Assembly (NCBI GenBank): GCA_025062325.1
Contig: JANXAL010000071.1
Span: forward strand, 20,268-84,267
Source of the DNA: Roseiflexus sp.
Lineage (GTDB): Bacteria > Chloroflexota > Chloroflexia > Chloroflexales > Roseiflexaceae
Reading direction: 5' to 3'
DNA: 64,000 nucleotides
Shown here piece by piece: positions 52,750 through 60,570 of this stretch. Numbering within the stretch: position 1 is the stretch's first letter; the number at the start of each line of letters is the position of its first letter. The translations under genes and the position numbers were made by a program. The notes beneath the pieces were generated by a model. The model had not been told where the DNA came from, searched no databases, and saw only the letters and a list, made by a program, of their open reading frames with translations.

Positions 52750-53529
52750 TCAGTTCACATTGATAGAAACCATCGGCAGCAAGCCGAGCAATCCTTCGAC
52801 GCGCAACCGCAGTTCATCGCGCACCGCGCGGAATGCTGCCAGTTGTTCAGACTCATCGCCTTGGACGGCGACCGGATCAGGGATGCTCCAGTGCAGGCAC
52901 AGAGGCGCGTCCAGGGTTGCGATGCACTCCTCGCGCGCTAGGTCGCAGACCGTCACCACCACGGCAGGCGCTGGATCGATCACGTCGGCAATGCTCTTGG
53001 CACACTGATAGCCAATGTCGATGCCCGCCTCCGCCATCACCTGAACCGCCAGCGGTTGCACCCCGGCAGGCGCCGTGCCCGCGCTGCGCGTGATAATCCG
53101 TCCGCCGCTCAGATGGCGTAACCAGGCTTCGGCGATCTGCGATCGTGCGCTATTGTGGGTGCAAATGAACAGGACTGGACCAGTGACCGCTGATGGCGGC
53201 GCTGCCTGCATTGGCAGCGCCAGCGCGCCGCTGATCGATTGGAGATGCCACTTAAGCGCCGCAAGGTCGAGCGCATAGTAGAGCACCCGGCCATCGGCGT
53301 CGCTGCGGTGGGTGCGCACAAGCCCTGCCTGGCGCAGGACGCCGAGGTGGTACGACACCAGGTTCTGCGGCAGACCGAGGCGCTCGCACAGTTCGCCGAC
53401 CTGCCGGTCGCTCCAGCGCAGTTCGCTGATCAACCGCCAGCGCGTCTCGTCGCCGAGCAACCGCAGCGCCTCCGGCATCGGCGAGGATGGGATGATCTGT
53501 CGGTGGGTGGGTTGATTGGTGAGCGTCAT
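52750..53529 (-). CDS. ArsR-ArsC fusion, copy 2 (first gene of the arsenic operon)
   Basis: 259 residues. The winged-helix part (MPEALRLLGDETRWRLISEL and VGELCERLGLPQNLVSYHL) has one Cys (C48) in the place of the usual ELCVC pair. The ArsC part (~117-240) has [13 protein letters not shown] (C123, R129) and the redox Cys pair C195/C202 in VCDLAREECIATL. It is clearly different from copy 1 in sequence, so this is an old duplication or separate acquisition. It is probably the autoregulator of the operon, whose promoter lies directly upstream with a 7-bp palindrome over the -10. Confidence 0.92.
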   Translation of the reverse strand: MTLTNQPTHRQIIPSSPMPEALRLLGDETRWRLISELRWSDRQVGELCERLGLPQNLVSYHLGVLRQAGLVRTHRSDADGRVLYYALDLAALKWHLQSISGALALPMQAAPPSAVTGPVLFICTHNSARSQIAEAWLRHLSGGRIITRSAGTAPAGVQPLAVQVMAEAGIDIGYQCAKSIADVIDPAPAVVVTVCDLAREECIATLDAPLCLHWSIPDPVAVQGDESEQLAAFRAVRDELRLRVEGLLGLLPMVSINVN

Positions 53530-53553
53530 TGCTGGTGTTATCTTTGCAAGCGT

Positions 53554-53593
53554 CCTCTGCTCGGAGTATAGCAGAGGTTGTCAGAAATATCAA
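53554..53593 (-). promoter_or_regulatory. Arsenic operon promoter with operator-like palindrome
   Basis: On the minus strand TTGATA (53593-53588), a 17-bp spacer and TATACT (53570-53565) form a good sigma70 promoter. CCTCTGC (53554-53560) and GCAGAGG (53571-53577) form an inverted repeat with a 10-bp spacer that encloses the -10 box, the expected position of a repressor site for an ArsR-type dimer. The start codon of the first gene lies 25 bp beyond the inner arm. Confidence 0.7.
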
Positions 53594-53863
53594 GAGGGAT
53601 TGATGAATTGATCGGGCGAGAGGGACCAGGCAAGAGGCGAGAGGGACGAAGGCGGGAAGGTGGCAGGTCGAAGGTGAGAAGGCGATAAGGCGCCGCCATG
53701 CAAGAGACGTTGCCTGGCAACGTCTCTAGCGCGGCGGCGCTCTCCTGATACATCATATATCCGCTGCCAGGCGCGTCAGCAAGGCTTCGACCCCGGCGCT
53801 GCCCATCTTACGGGAGTGACGCTTCTCGTGAAAAAAGTGGGCGCTAGTCCGACGCGCATGTCG
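53594..53863. repeat. Gap with GA-rich tract and 25-bp palindrome
   Basis: 53617-53690 is GA-rich (GGCAAGAGGCGAGAGGGACG). AGAGACGTTGCC-T-GGCAACGTCTCT is a perfect palindrome at 53703-53727. The same combination of a GA tract followed by a GAGACGTT hairpin is at 61722-61768. No supported gene. Confidence 0.65.
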
Positions 53864-54700
53864 TTACGCACGGGTAGCGCGCCGCAGCCGCGCGACAGAG
53901 TCGCACAGCGCCTCGTCGGTGTCGCGCCCGAAGCCGCCTGATTTGGGAACCCCGCCGATTTCGAGAATGGCCGCTCCCCGATACCCTCTTTCCCGCAGTT
54001 CACGGAAACGCGCCTCGAAGTCGATGCTTCCCTGGCCTAGCGGCAGATGGTAGTTAACCGCCGGCAGCGGCGTGTCGGAGACGTGGAGCAGCGTCATGCG
54101 CGGCGCCAGGTCGAGCCAGGCGTCGAGTTCGTCGGGCGGGGTGTGGTTCAGGTCCCACACGAAGCCAAGGTCGGGCGCCGCTTCAAGCGCCTGGGTGATC
54201 GCCTCGATCCGCGCGAAGAGCGGCACGTCAGGCTCGTTGTGCTCCAGCGCAAGAGTAAAGCCATGGGCGCGCGCCAGGTCGGTTCCGGCGCGCAGGGTGT
54301 CGATCAGCGCCTCCTCCAGCGCGCGCAGTTCGGCGTCGGTCAGCCACGTCGCCGGGGCGAAGTGCCAGTGCACGTGGCGGATCGCTAGCGCCCGGATAGC
54401 GTCCAGATTGTTGCGCAGTACATCGAGCGGCGTCAGACCGGACGCGGTGCGCCCGTTTGCCCCTAGCCGCACGACAATCTCCATTACGGCGGAGACGTCG
54501 TTGCTGATGAGCATGTCACCGACCGCTGCGAGCGGCATACCCAGGTATGCAGCGTCAACACCCTGCTCACGCCCGTGGATCTGGATGCAGTCGCACCCAA
54601 GACTTCGCGCAAAAGCGATTTCCTGAGACACCGGGCGCCAGTTGATCGGGAACAGGCGGGCGTTGATGCCAATGGCGACGGGTTGTGCAGTCTGGTTCAT
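53864..54700 (-). CDS. Sugar phosphate isomerase/epimerase-like TIM barrel (AP endonuclease 2 fold)
   Basis: 278 residues from the ATG at 54700. The (beta/alpha)8 pattern of xylose-isomerase-like proteins is seen: IGINARLFPINWRPVSQEIA, CDCIQIHGREQ, HVHWHFAPATW, TLALEHNEPDVPL (metal-ligand Glu/His), LGFVWDLNHT, MTLLHVSDTP and AAILEIGG. Such proteins isomerise sugars or inositol derivatives, or are divalent-metal phosphoesterases. No substrate is indicated by neighbours; the upstream gene is a glycosyltransferase. Confidence 0.8.
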   Translation of the reverse strand: MNQTAQPVAIGINARLFPINWRPVSQEIAFARSLGCDCIQIHGREQGVDAAYLGMPLAAVGDMLISNDVSAVMEIVVRLGANGRTASGLTPLDVLRNNLDAIRALAIRHVHWHFAPATWLTDAELRALEEALIDTLRAGTDLARAHGFTLALEHNEPDVPLFARIEAITQALEAAPDLGFVWDLNHTPPDELDAWLDLAPRMTLLHVSDTPLPAVNYHLPLGQGSIDFEARFRELRERGYRGAAILEIGGVPKSGGFGRDTDEALCDSVARLRRATRA

Positions 54701-54706
54701 ACATCT

Positions 54707-54805
54707 TTCTCGAAAGATTGACGCAAAGACGCAATGGTGCAAAGCGTTCCTTCCATATTACATCACTTTGCGTCTGCGCGCCTTTGCCTCAACCTTTGTG
54801 AAAAA
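54707..54805. repeat. Family B inverted repeat after the GT4 gene
   Basis: CGAAAGATTGACGCAAAGAC on the left and ACTTTGCGTCTGCGCGCCTT on the right enclose a ~35-bp AT-richer centre. It fills the spacer between the GT4 stop and the TIM-barrel start on the minus strand. Confidence 0.7.
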
Positions 54806-54844
54806 ATCCTCCAGTGATACGGCGTCCGATAGCAGTGCGGATGT

Positions 54845-56044
54845 TCAGGTCTCATATTCCATCACCGCCGCCACGGTGCGGCGCGCCACATCTTCCCAGC
54901 GGCAATGTTCCAGCACCCAGGCGCGTCCGCGCGCTCCGAGCGCGCGCCGCAGCACACGGTTCTCCAGCAGCAGATCGAGCGCAGCGGCAAATTCGGCGAA
55001 TCCGTCGAAACTCAGCCCGCCGCCGCTGGCTTCGACCGCCTCGCGAGTAACGTCGCAGCGCGCATTGACCAGCGCTGGCACGCCTTGCAACCACGACTCC
55101 ATCAGCACAATCGAGAAGCTCTCGTAGGTTGAGGGCTGAATGAACACATCGGCGGCGGCATAGGCATCGTGGCGCTCCTGCACGCCAACGTCCCCCAGAT
55201 CGAGGACAATCGTCCGCAGCGGCAGCGGGATGTCCACCGGATCGCGTCCGGTCAGCACCAGGGTCAGCGGCGTTCCCCGTCGCGCCCAGTATTCGCGCAG
55301 GTACATCAGCAACATAGGAAAGTTCTTCGAGGCGTCACGCCGACCAGCGTAGCGCAGCACTGGACCCCGCAGTCCGTACTTTGTGCGGAAAGCTGCGCCA
55401 TCGCCGCGCGGCGTCAGATCGATCCCTTCACCCGCCATCACCACCCGGTCGGGGGGAAGGTCGTAGAGGCGCAGCGCAAGCGTTCGTTCGGCTGGACTGT
55501 TGGCGAGCACGCGCCGGGTGCGGCGGAACATCCAGCGGTAGGTGCGATAGCGTGCATACGGTTCGTCGTGCAAACACGGCAACAGATACCCGCGTTCTCC
55601 GGCGAGCAGTGTTCCCCAAAAGGTCGTCGGGAACGGGTAGGGCATAAAAATGAAACGCCGCCGGTCGCGCTCAATGGCGATGGCGTCGAGCAGCGCATCA
55701 CTTGACAGTAGCGACGCCAGCAGGCGCATCTCGTGATCTGGAAAGTCGATCCAGTCGTGGGGGAGACCAGCGCGCCGGACGGCTGCCGGGATGTACGGAT
55801 CGTGAGGCGCGGGGCGCGGCGGGGTGAGGGGAAAGCGTCGCACCGGCACGCCATCAACAAGGTCGGCGCCTGCGCGGTAGTACGGAACCGGCGGGCTAAA
55901 CGAGTCGCGTCCATCGGTCGTCCAGACCTCGACCGGTACATTGAGTGCACGGATCGCCGCAGCCAGCTGGCGCGCCTGCGTCTCTGCGCCGCCAGCCGTA
56001 TCAGGACCAAACCAGGGGATAACGATCGTGATGATGTCGGACAT
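54845..56044 (-). CDS. Glycosyltransferase, GT4 family
   Basis: 399 residues from the ATG at 56044 (MSDIITIVIPWFGPDTAGGA). The GGAETQARQLAAAI acceptor-domain start is classic. The donor domain has RYAGRRDASKNFPMLLMYLR and the E-x7-E region FIQPSTYESFSIVLMESWLQ, with GVPALVNARCDVTREAV. It is retaining; donor unknown. It is outside the main exopolysaccharide operon, with a TIM-barrel gene downstream and an unknown duplicated protein upstream. Confidence 0.88.
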   Translation of the reverse strand: MSDIITIVIPWFGPDTAGGAETQARQLAAAIRALNVPVEVWTTDGRDSFSPPVPYYRAGADLVDGVPVRRFPLTPPRPAPHDPYIPAAVRRAGLPHDWIDFPDHEMRLLASLLSSDALLDAIAIERDRRRFIFMPYPFPTTFWGTLLAGERGYLLPCLHDEPYARYRTYRWMFRRTRRVLANSPAERTLALRLYDLPPDRVVMAGEGIDLTPRGDGAAFRTKYGLRGPVLRYAGRRDASKNFPMLLMYLREYWARRGTPLTLVLTGRDPVDIPLPLRTIVLDLGDVGVQERHDAYAAADVFIQPSTYESFSIVLMESWLQGVPALVNARCDVTREAVEASGGGLSFDGFAEFAAALDLLLENRVLRRALGARGRAWVLEHCRWEDVARRTVAAVMEYET

Positions 56045-56065
56045 AGAGTTTACAAGTGCAAACCC

Positions 56066-56083
56066 AGCCCGCGCAGGCGGGCT
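56066..56083. repeat. AGCCCGC-GCAG-GCGGGCT hairpin
   Basis: It has 7-bp arms (56066-56072 and 56077-56083) in the spacer upstream of the GT4 gene, within a block resembling 18950-18972. The rest of the gap up to 56281 has no supported gene. Confidence 0.5.
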
Positions 56084-56281
56084 TCGCAACCGTAGCCCGC
56101 GACTTTAGGCGCCGGGCGAGCGGGCGGAGAGCGGAATAATTTTTCAAAAACCATATCAGTCGCTGGGCGGGCAGACGAATAGCAGAATGTATGTTCAAAT
56201 CCCATGAGCTCAATACCACAAGAAGATAAGGAATGCGTGGTTCAACACCGCTGGCATACTGGTTTCATTTCTGAATGTTCA

Positions 56282-57127
56282 TTAGTCGCGGGCTGAGGGC
56301 TGTCGCTGGCGAGAGGCGCGGAAGGCGGCGACATCAGCGCGGAAGGCGGCATCGACGCGGATCAGGGCGCGCAGCGCAGCGGTCAGCGCTTCGTTGGCAG
56401 CGTTCTGCTGTTCGACGATGGGATTGATCAGCCAGCGCAGGTACCGGCGCACGATCCGGTTGTGCAGCGCGATTGCCTTCTCGACAATCGTGCGCCCGGT
56501 GAGGGGCCAGTGTGCAGTGACGGTTTGCCGCGATTGGGCATGGGTCAGCGCTTCGTGCAGTTCCAGTTCGATGAAACGAACGGGAGGTTCCGCAGCGGCA
56601 CGCTGGCGCACCTGCGCCATGAGATCAGTATAGGTCGGTGCAGCGGCAGGATCGATCTCGGCGTCGAAGAGTTCCCCGGTTCCCGGATGGTTGCCGGTAT
56701 GATCGTCGCCCTGCGTCCCACTCCCAGTCCTGTGCGACTGTGCGCCGGTCTCTCGGTGTTCCGCCACCTGCCGCGCCAGTTCCTGGTAGGCTTCTGCGAG
56801 CAGTCGCAGCGTGCGTGCAGCGGCGTCATTGAACGCATTCTGCTGCTCGACGATTGGGTTGATGTACCAGCGCAGATAGCGCCGCACGAGTTTGTTGATC
56901 AGCGCCATCGCCTTTTGCGGCAGGGTGCGCCCAGTGAGGGGCCAGTGCGCACTGACCACTCGCGTGATTTCGAGGTCGTCAAGGCTGCGCTGCAGGGCGC
57001 GTTGCAGCACATCATCGCCAGTTTGTTGGCGGGCTGCGCGCCGCGCGCGCACCTCAGCGCGCAGTTGTGCGAGTATGGCGGCAACATCAGGCACACCATC
57101 GGAAGAACGTGGTTGGTTGTCGGTCAT
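56282..57127 (-). CDS. Unknown protein with two copies of an INPIVEQQNA domain
   Basis: 281 residues, not assigned to a known family. It contains two homologous halves (about 13-120 and 163-268). Each half has an amphipathic start (AILAQLRAEVRARRAA / DLMAQVRQRAAAE), then HWPLTGRT, a K-A-x-A-L-x-N segment and VRRYLRWYINPIVEQQNA (first copy) or VRRYLRWLINPIVEQQNA (second copy). No membrane helix or signal peptide is evident; the central linker (125-162) is Gly/His/Asp-rich. It overlaps the DUF123 gene by 4 bases. It may be an adaptor in surface-polysaccharide or membrane work, which is a guess from the neighbouring GT4. Confidence 0.75.
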   Translation of the reverse strand: MTDNQPRSSDGVPDVAAILAQLRAEVRARRAARQQTGDDVLQRALQRSLDDLEITRVVSAHWPLTGRTLPQKAMALINKLVRRYLRWYINPIVEQQNAFNDAAARTLRLLAEAYQELARQVAEHRETGAQSHRTGSGTQGDDHTGNHPGTGELFDAEIDPAAAPTYTDLMAQVRQRAAAEPPVRFIELELHEALTHAQSRQTVTAHWPLTGRTIVEKAIALHNRIVRRYLRWLINPIVEQQNAANEALTAALRALIRVDAAFRADVAAFRASRQRQPSARD

Positions 57128-57597
57128 ACGTCATCAAAGGTGCAGATTTCAAGGCTCAGGCGTCTCACACAAACCGGCGCCCGTTCAACGCTCTGAAGCA
57201 GCGTTTCCGTCAGAACACGCGGTTGGGGTCGAACGGGTGAAAAGAACAGGTGACTCTTGCATGGACTATCGCTCGCGCCGAAACCTGGAACAACCGACTG
57301 AACCGCCGACGCGGCGCTCAAGGCGTCGACCCACAGACGCTCGAGTCGCTCTGAACATGCGACACACCAGGCTTCTTCCAGGCGTCCATGCTTGCGCAGA
57401 TAGTCGATATGCCAGTGCGGTCGCGCCTTTTCCTTACGGGCATGGTACGCTAGGCGCGCCGGCAGCCCGCCGGGTCCGAAGGCGCTGCCGACATACAGGT
57501 AATACCCGGCAGGAAAATCCAGCACGCCGAGTCTGCCGACGGGCAACCCTGCAATCTCGCGGTCGAGCCGCAGAATGAGCAGATAGGTTCCCTTCAC
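57124..57597 (-). CDS. GIY-YIG-like DUF123 protein
   Basis: 157 residues. The family pattern is seen at GTYLLILRLDREIAGLPVGR, GYYLYVGSAFGPGGLPARLA and PHWHIDYLRKHGRLEEAWCV. DUF123 proteins have a GIY-YIG-nuclease-related fold and are sometimes fused to endonuclease III; biochemical function is not firmly known. The C-terminal ~45 residues (from about 112) are less typical. Its stop overlaps the start of the duplicated unknown protein. Confidence 0.82.
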   Translation of the reverse strand: MKGTYLLILRLDREIAGLPVGRLGVLDFPAGYYLYVGSAFGPGGLPARLAYHARKEKARPHWHIDYLRKHGRLEEAWCVACSERLERLWVDALSAASAVQSVVPGFGASDSPCKSHLFFSPVRPQPRVLTETLLQSVERAPVCVRRLSLEICTFDDV

Positions 57598-57622
57598 AAA
57601 CCTTATTTAATTTACCGCGCGT

Positions 57623-57731
57623 CTCGAAAAGCTGACGCAAAGACGCAAATACGCAAAGCGTCGCAATCAATACGCCAATCTTTGCATCTTCGCGCCTTTA
57701 CATCCTTGTCTTTAGTCTTTCTGAGCGAGCC
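57623..57731. repeat. Family B inverted repeat after the ABC-F gene
   Basis: TCTCGAAAAGCTGACGCAAA on the left and CGCGCCTTTACATCCTTGTC with TTTCTGAG on the right. The element's right end is 1-2 bp from the ABC-F stop codon. Confidence 0.7.
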
Positions 57732-57732
57732 T

Positions 57733-59709
57733 TCAGATCGCTATGGTCGCCCATTCATCATACCGCGAATCCAGGGTTTCCTGCAACGCTGCGATCGCAA
57801 TCCCCAGCGATGTCACACGCTGCACATCACCCGCGGCGCTAGCGGCATTTAGCGCTTCCGCGAGATCACGGAGCTTCGCTTCGAGACCGGCGATCTCTTC
57901 TTCCAGCGCCGCCTGGCGGCGCTGCCGCCGACGTTCTTCACGCTCCTGATCGCGGTTGAACGTGCGTAGGTCCCTGGCTGGTGACATGGCACGCGTTTCT
58001 TGCGCCGTCTCGCGCCTATGTGAACCATTCGATGGCGCGCTTGCGCCGGGCGCGGCATCGCGCGCGGCGACATATTCGGAATATGTGCCATCAAACACCT
58101 CAATGGCGCCGTTGCGCACCATCCAGATCGTGTCGGCGACGGCGTCGATAAAGTAGCGGTCGTGCGAGACGAAGAGCACCGTGCCGTCGTACTCGTTCAG
58201 CACCGTTTCGAGCGCCTCGCGCGCATCGATGTCGAGATGGTTCGTCGGCTCGTCAAGCACCAGGAAATTGCCGCCGAGCAGCATTAACTGCGCCAGCGCC
58301 ACCCTGCTGCGCTCTCCGCCGGAAAGATCGCCGATGCGTTTGTAGACATCGTCGCCGCTGAAGAGAAAGCGCCCCAGTAGCGTGCGCGCTTCGGCTTCCT
58401 TCATATCAGGTCGAATGCGGCGGATTTCATCGAGCATGGTCCGGTCCATCCGCAACCCCTCGTGCGCCTGGGCATAGGAGGCGAGTCGGACGTTGCTCCC
58501 CAGGCGCACCCTTCCGCGCAATGGCGGCAGGTCGCCAACAAGTGTGCGCAGTAGGGTCGTCTTGCCGCAGCCGTTTGGTCCCATCAGCGCCACCCGCTGC
58601 CCGCGCCAGATTTCGAGGTCGGGAACGTGGAGCAGCGCCAGCGGCTGCGCGTCGGTGGCGGATTGCTTGTAGCCGACAGTCAACCCGTCGATCTTCAGCA
58701 CCAGGTCGGCGCCACGCAGGTTTGAGCCGAGCCTGAACGCCAGTTTCTTCTGCTGCTCCGGTCGGGCGATCAGCTTTTCGGTGCGCCCTGAACCGCCTTT
58801 CCATCCTTCTTTCAGGCGCTCCAGGCGGCGTTCGCGCCCGCGCGCCTGCTTGCTGAGCTGGCTGTTCTTGAAGCGCCGGATGAACTCCTCAGTTCGGGCA
58901 ATCTCCTCCTGCTGCGCCCGGTACTGCTTCAGTTGCAGTTCGAGCCGCGCAGCCTTCAGTTCCAGATAGCGCTGGTACGGGGCGGGATAATCGCCATCGA
59001 GACGGTTGAACGCCAGGTCGAGCGTGCGAGTCGTCACCCGGTCGAGGAAATAGCGGTCATGCGAGACGACGACCAGCGTGCCGTTCCAGTCGCGCAGGAA
59101 GCGTTCGAGCCATTCGAGCGCCGCCAGATCGAGATGATTGGTCGGCTCATCGAGCAGCAGCACATCGGGGTCGGACAGCAACGCTGCCGCGAGCGCAGCG
59201 CGGGTCTTCTGCCCGCCGCTGAAGCGCGCTACCAGTTCGCGGCGTTGCGCTGCGGTAAACCCCAGACCATCAAGGATCATGGTGATCCGCCGATCGATGT
59301 CGTAGCCGCCAGCGTGCTCGAAGCGGTGGAGCGCCTCGCCGTAGCGCTTCATCAGATCATTGCGATCAGGACGGGCTGAGTCCGTAAGCGCGGTTTCGAG
59401 CGCGGTCATCTCATCGCGCAGCGCGTTGAGATACGCGAGCGCGGCGTGTATTTCTTCGATCAGCGTGCGCTGGCTCTCAAAGCGCGCTTCCTGCGCCAGA
59501 TACGCCAGGCGCGCGCCGCGCGCTATGTGGACGCTTCCGCTGGTCGGCGTCTCCTGTCCAGCAATGATCCGCAGCAGAGTGCTCTTGCCCGCGCCGTTGA
59601 CTCCGACAATCGCTGCTTTGTCGCCGCGCGCGATCTGAAAACTGACATCGCGGAAGATCAGTTCAGCGCCATAGTATTTCGTCAGGTGGCCGACCGTGAT
59701 GATTGACAC
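57733..59709 (-). CDS. ABC-F family ATPase
   Basis: 658 residues, GTG start at 59709 with GGAG 7 nt upstream. Two NBDs: Walker A GVNGAGKSTLLRI and GPNGCGKTTLLRT, signatures FSGGQKTRAALAAAL and LSGGERSRVALAQLM, Walker B VLLLDEPTNHLDL and FLVLDEPTNHLDI. A linker with a charged coiled coil lies between them, and the C-terminal coiled coil (RREERRRQRRQAALEEEIAG-like) is typical of Uup/YdiF-type proteins. No transmembrane segment. ABC-F proteins act on the ribosome in translation or antibiotic protection, or in DNA repair (Uup); the subtype is not decided. Confidence 0.93.
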   Translation of the reverse strand: MSIITVGHLTKYYGAELIFRDVSFQIARGDKAAIVGVNGAGKSTLLRIIAGQETPTSGSVHIARGARLAYLAQEARFESQRTLIEEIHAALAYLNALRDEMTALETALTDSARPDRNDLMKRYGEALHRFEHAGGYDIDRRITMILDGLGFTAAQRRELVARFSGGQKTRAALAAALLSDPDVLLLDEPTNHLDLAALEWLERFLRDWNGTLVVVSHDRYFLDRVTTRTLDLAFNRLDGDYPAPYQRYLELKAARLELQLKQYRAQQEEIARTEEFIRRFKNSQLSKQARGRERRLERLKEGWKGGSGRTEKLIARPEQQKKLAFRLGSNLRGADLVLKIDGLTVGYKQSATDAQPLALLHVPDLEIWRGQRVALMGPNGCGKTTLLRTLVGDLPPLRGRVRLGSNVRLASYAQAHEGLRMDRTMLDEIRRIRPDMKEAEARTLLGRFLFSGDDVYKRIGDLSGGERSRVALAQLMLLGGNFLVLDEPTNHLDIDAREALETVLNEYDGTVLFVSHDRYFIDAVADTIWMVRNGAIEVFDGTYSEYVAARDAAPGASAPSNGSHRRETAQETRAMSPARDLRTFNRDQEREERRRQRRQAALEEEIAGLEAKLRDLAEALNAASAAGDVQRVTSLGIAIAALQETLDSRYDEWATIAI

Positions 59710-59964
59710 GAGTAATCTCCGGGTTCGAGACTATCCAAGTGATTGTGAACCATCGCCCAGCACGCGGAAGCCCCGCAGGGGCTTGTATGACCTCAGCCGG
59801 GGCGTATGTGCATCTGGGAATACGTCCGGTCAACCTGCGCCGCAGTTCGAGGGGTCGATCTTACCTTGCGCCTCTGCGCCTTTGCGTCAACCTTCTGCAG
59901 ATGTCACAAAAACCGGCGCAGCGGTGTTTCAGATATGATTATAACAAACGACGACGCAGGGACG
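59710..59964. repeat. Divergent gap with family C hairpin and half of a family B repeat
   Basis: GGAAGCCCCGCAGGGGCTTG lies at ~59767-59786 within a family C element (59754-59805), and the right half of a family B repeat (TTGCGCCTCTGCGCCTTTGC) at 59864-59897. The promoter region for the sigma gene lies near 59930-59950 (TATGATTATAAC-like). Confidence 0.5.
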
Positions 59965-60570
59965 ATGATAGCGACAGCGAGCGACCGGCAGATGGCGGAA
60001 CACGAGAGCGACGGTGCGTTGCTCGAACGGCTCCGACGCGGCGACGAAGCAGCGTTCGAGGAACTATTCGTGCGCCATTATGCAACGGTGTACCGCGTGC
60101 TCTACGGACTGACCGGGAGGCGCGAGGCGGCGGAGGATGCGGCGCAGGAGACGTTTCTCATCCTCTACCAGCGACCGCCAGCGTCCCATCAACCATTGCG
60201 TCCGTGGCTCTGCCGGGTTGCGCTGAACATCGCACGCAACGCACTGCGCAGCGAACGGCGAGACGCGGCGCGCGTCGAGCGGGCGGCGCAGGCGCCAACT
60301 GCAGCGGACCCTTCCGAGGCTGCAGAACGCGCCGAGGAGCGCGAGCGGGTGCGCGCCGCGCTGGCGACCCTTCCGCAGCGTCAGGCGCATCTCCTGATCC
60401 TGCGCCACGCCGGGTTGTCGTATGCCGAGGTCGCCGCTGCGCTTGACCTTGCGCCCGGTTCGATTGGCACGCTCCTGGCTCGCGCCGAACGCGCGTTTGC
60501 GGAAGTATATGCGCGACACCTCTCTGCCGGAAGAGCAGAACAATCGCCTGGAAAGCGGGTGCAGCCATGA
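59965..60570 (+). CDS. ECF sigma factor (sigma70 region 2/4)
   Basis: 201 residues from the ATG at 59965 with AGGGACG upstream; earlier in-frame ATG at 59935 (nine more residues) is possible. Region 2: DGALLERLRRGDEAAFEELF, VYRVLYGLTGRREAAEDAAQ and ETFLILYQRP. Region 4: LATLPQRQAHLLILRHAGLS, YAEVAAALDLAPGSIGTLLA with RAERAF. It directs RNA polymerase to an alternative promoter set when released from its anti-sigma factor. The stop overlaps the start of the anti-sigma gene by 4 bases. Confidence 0.9.
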   Translation: MIATASDRQMAEHESDGALLERLRRGDEAAFEELFVRHYATVYRVLYGLTGRREAAEDAAQETFLILYQRPPASHQPLRPWLCRVALNIARNALRSERRDAARVERAAQAPTAADPSEAAERAEERERVRAALATLPQRQAHLLILRHAGLSYAEVAAALDLAPGSIGTLLARAERAFAEVYARHLSAGRAEQSPGKRVQP

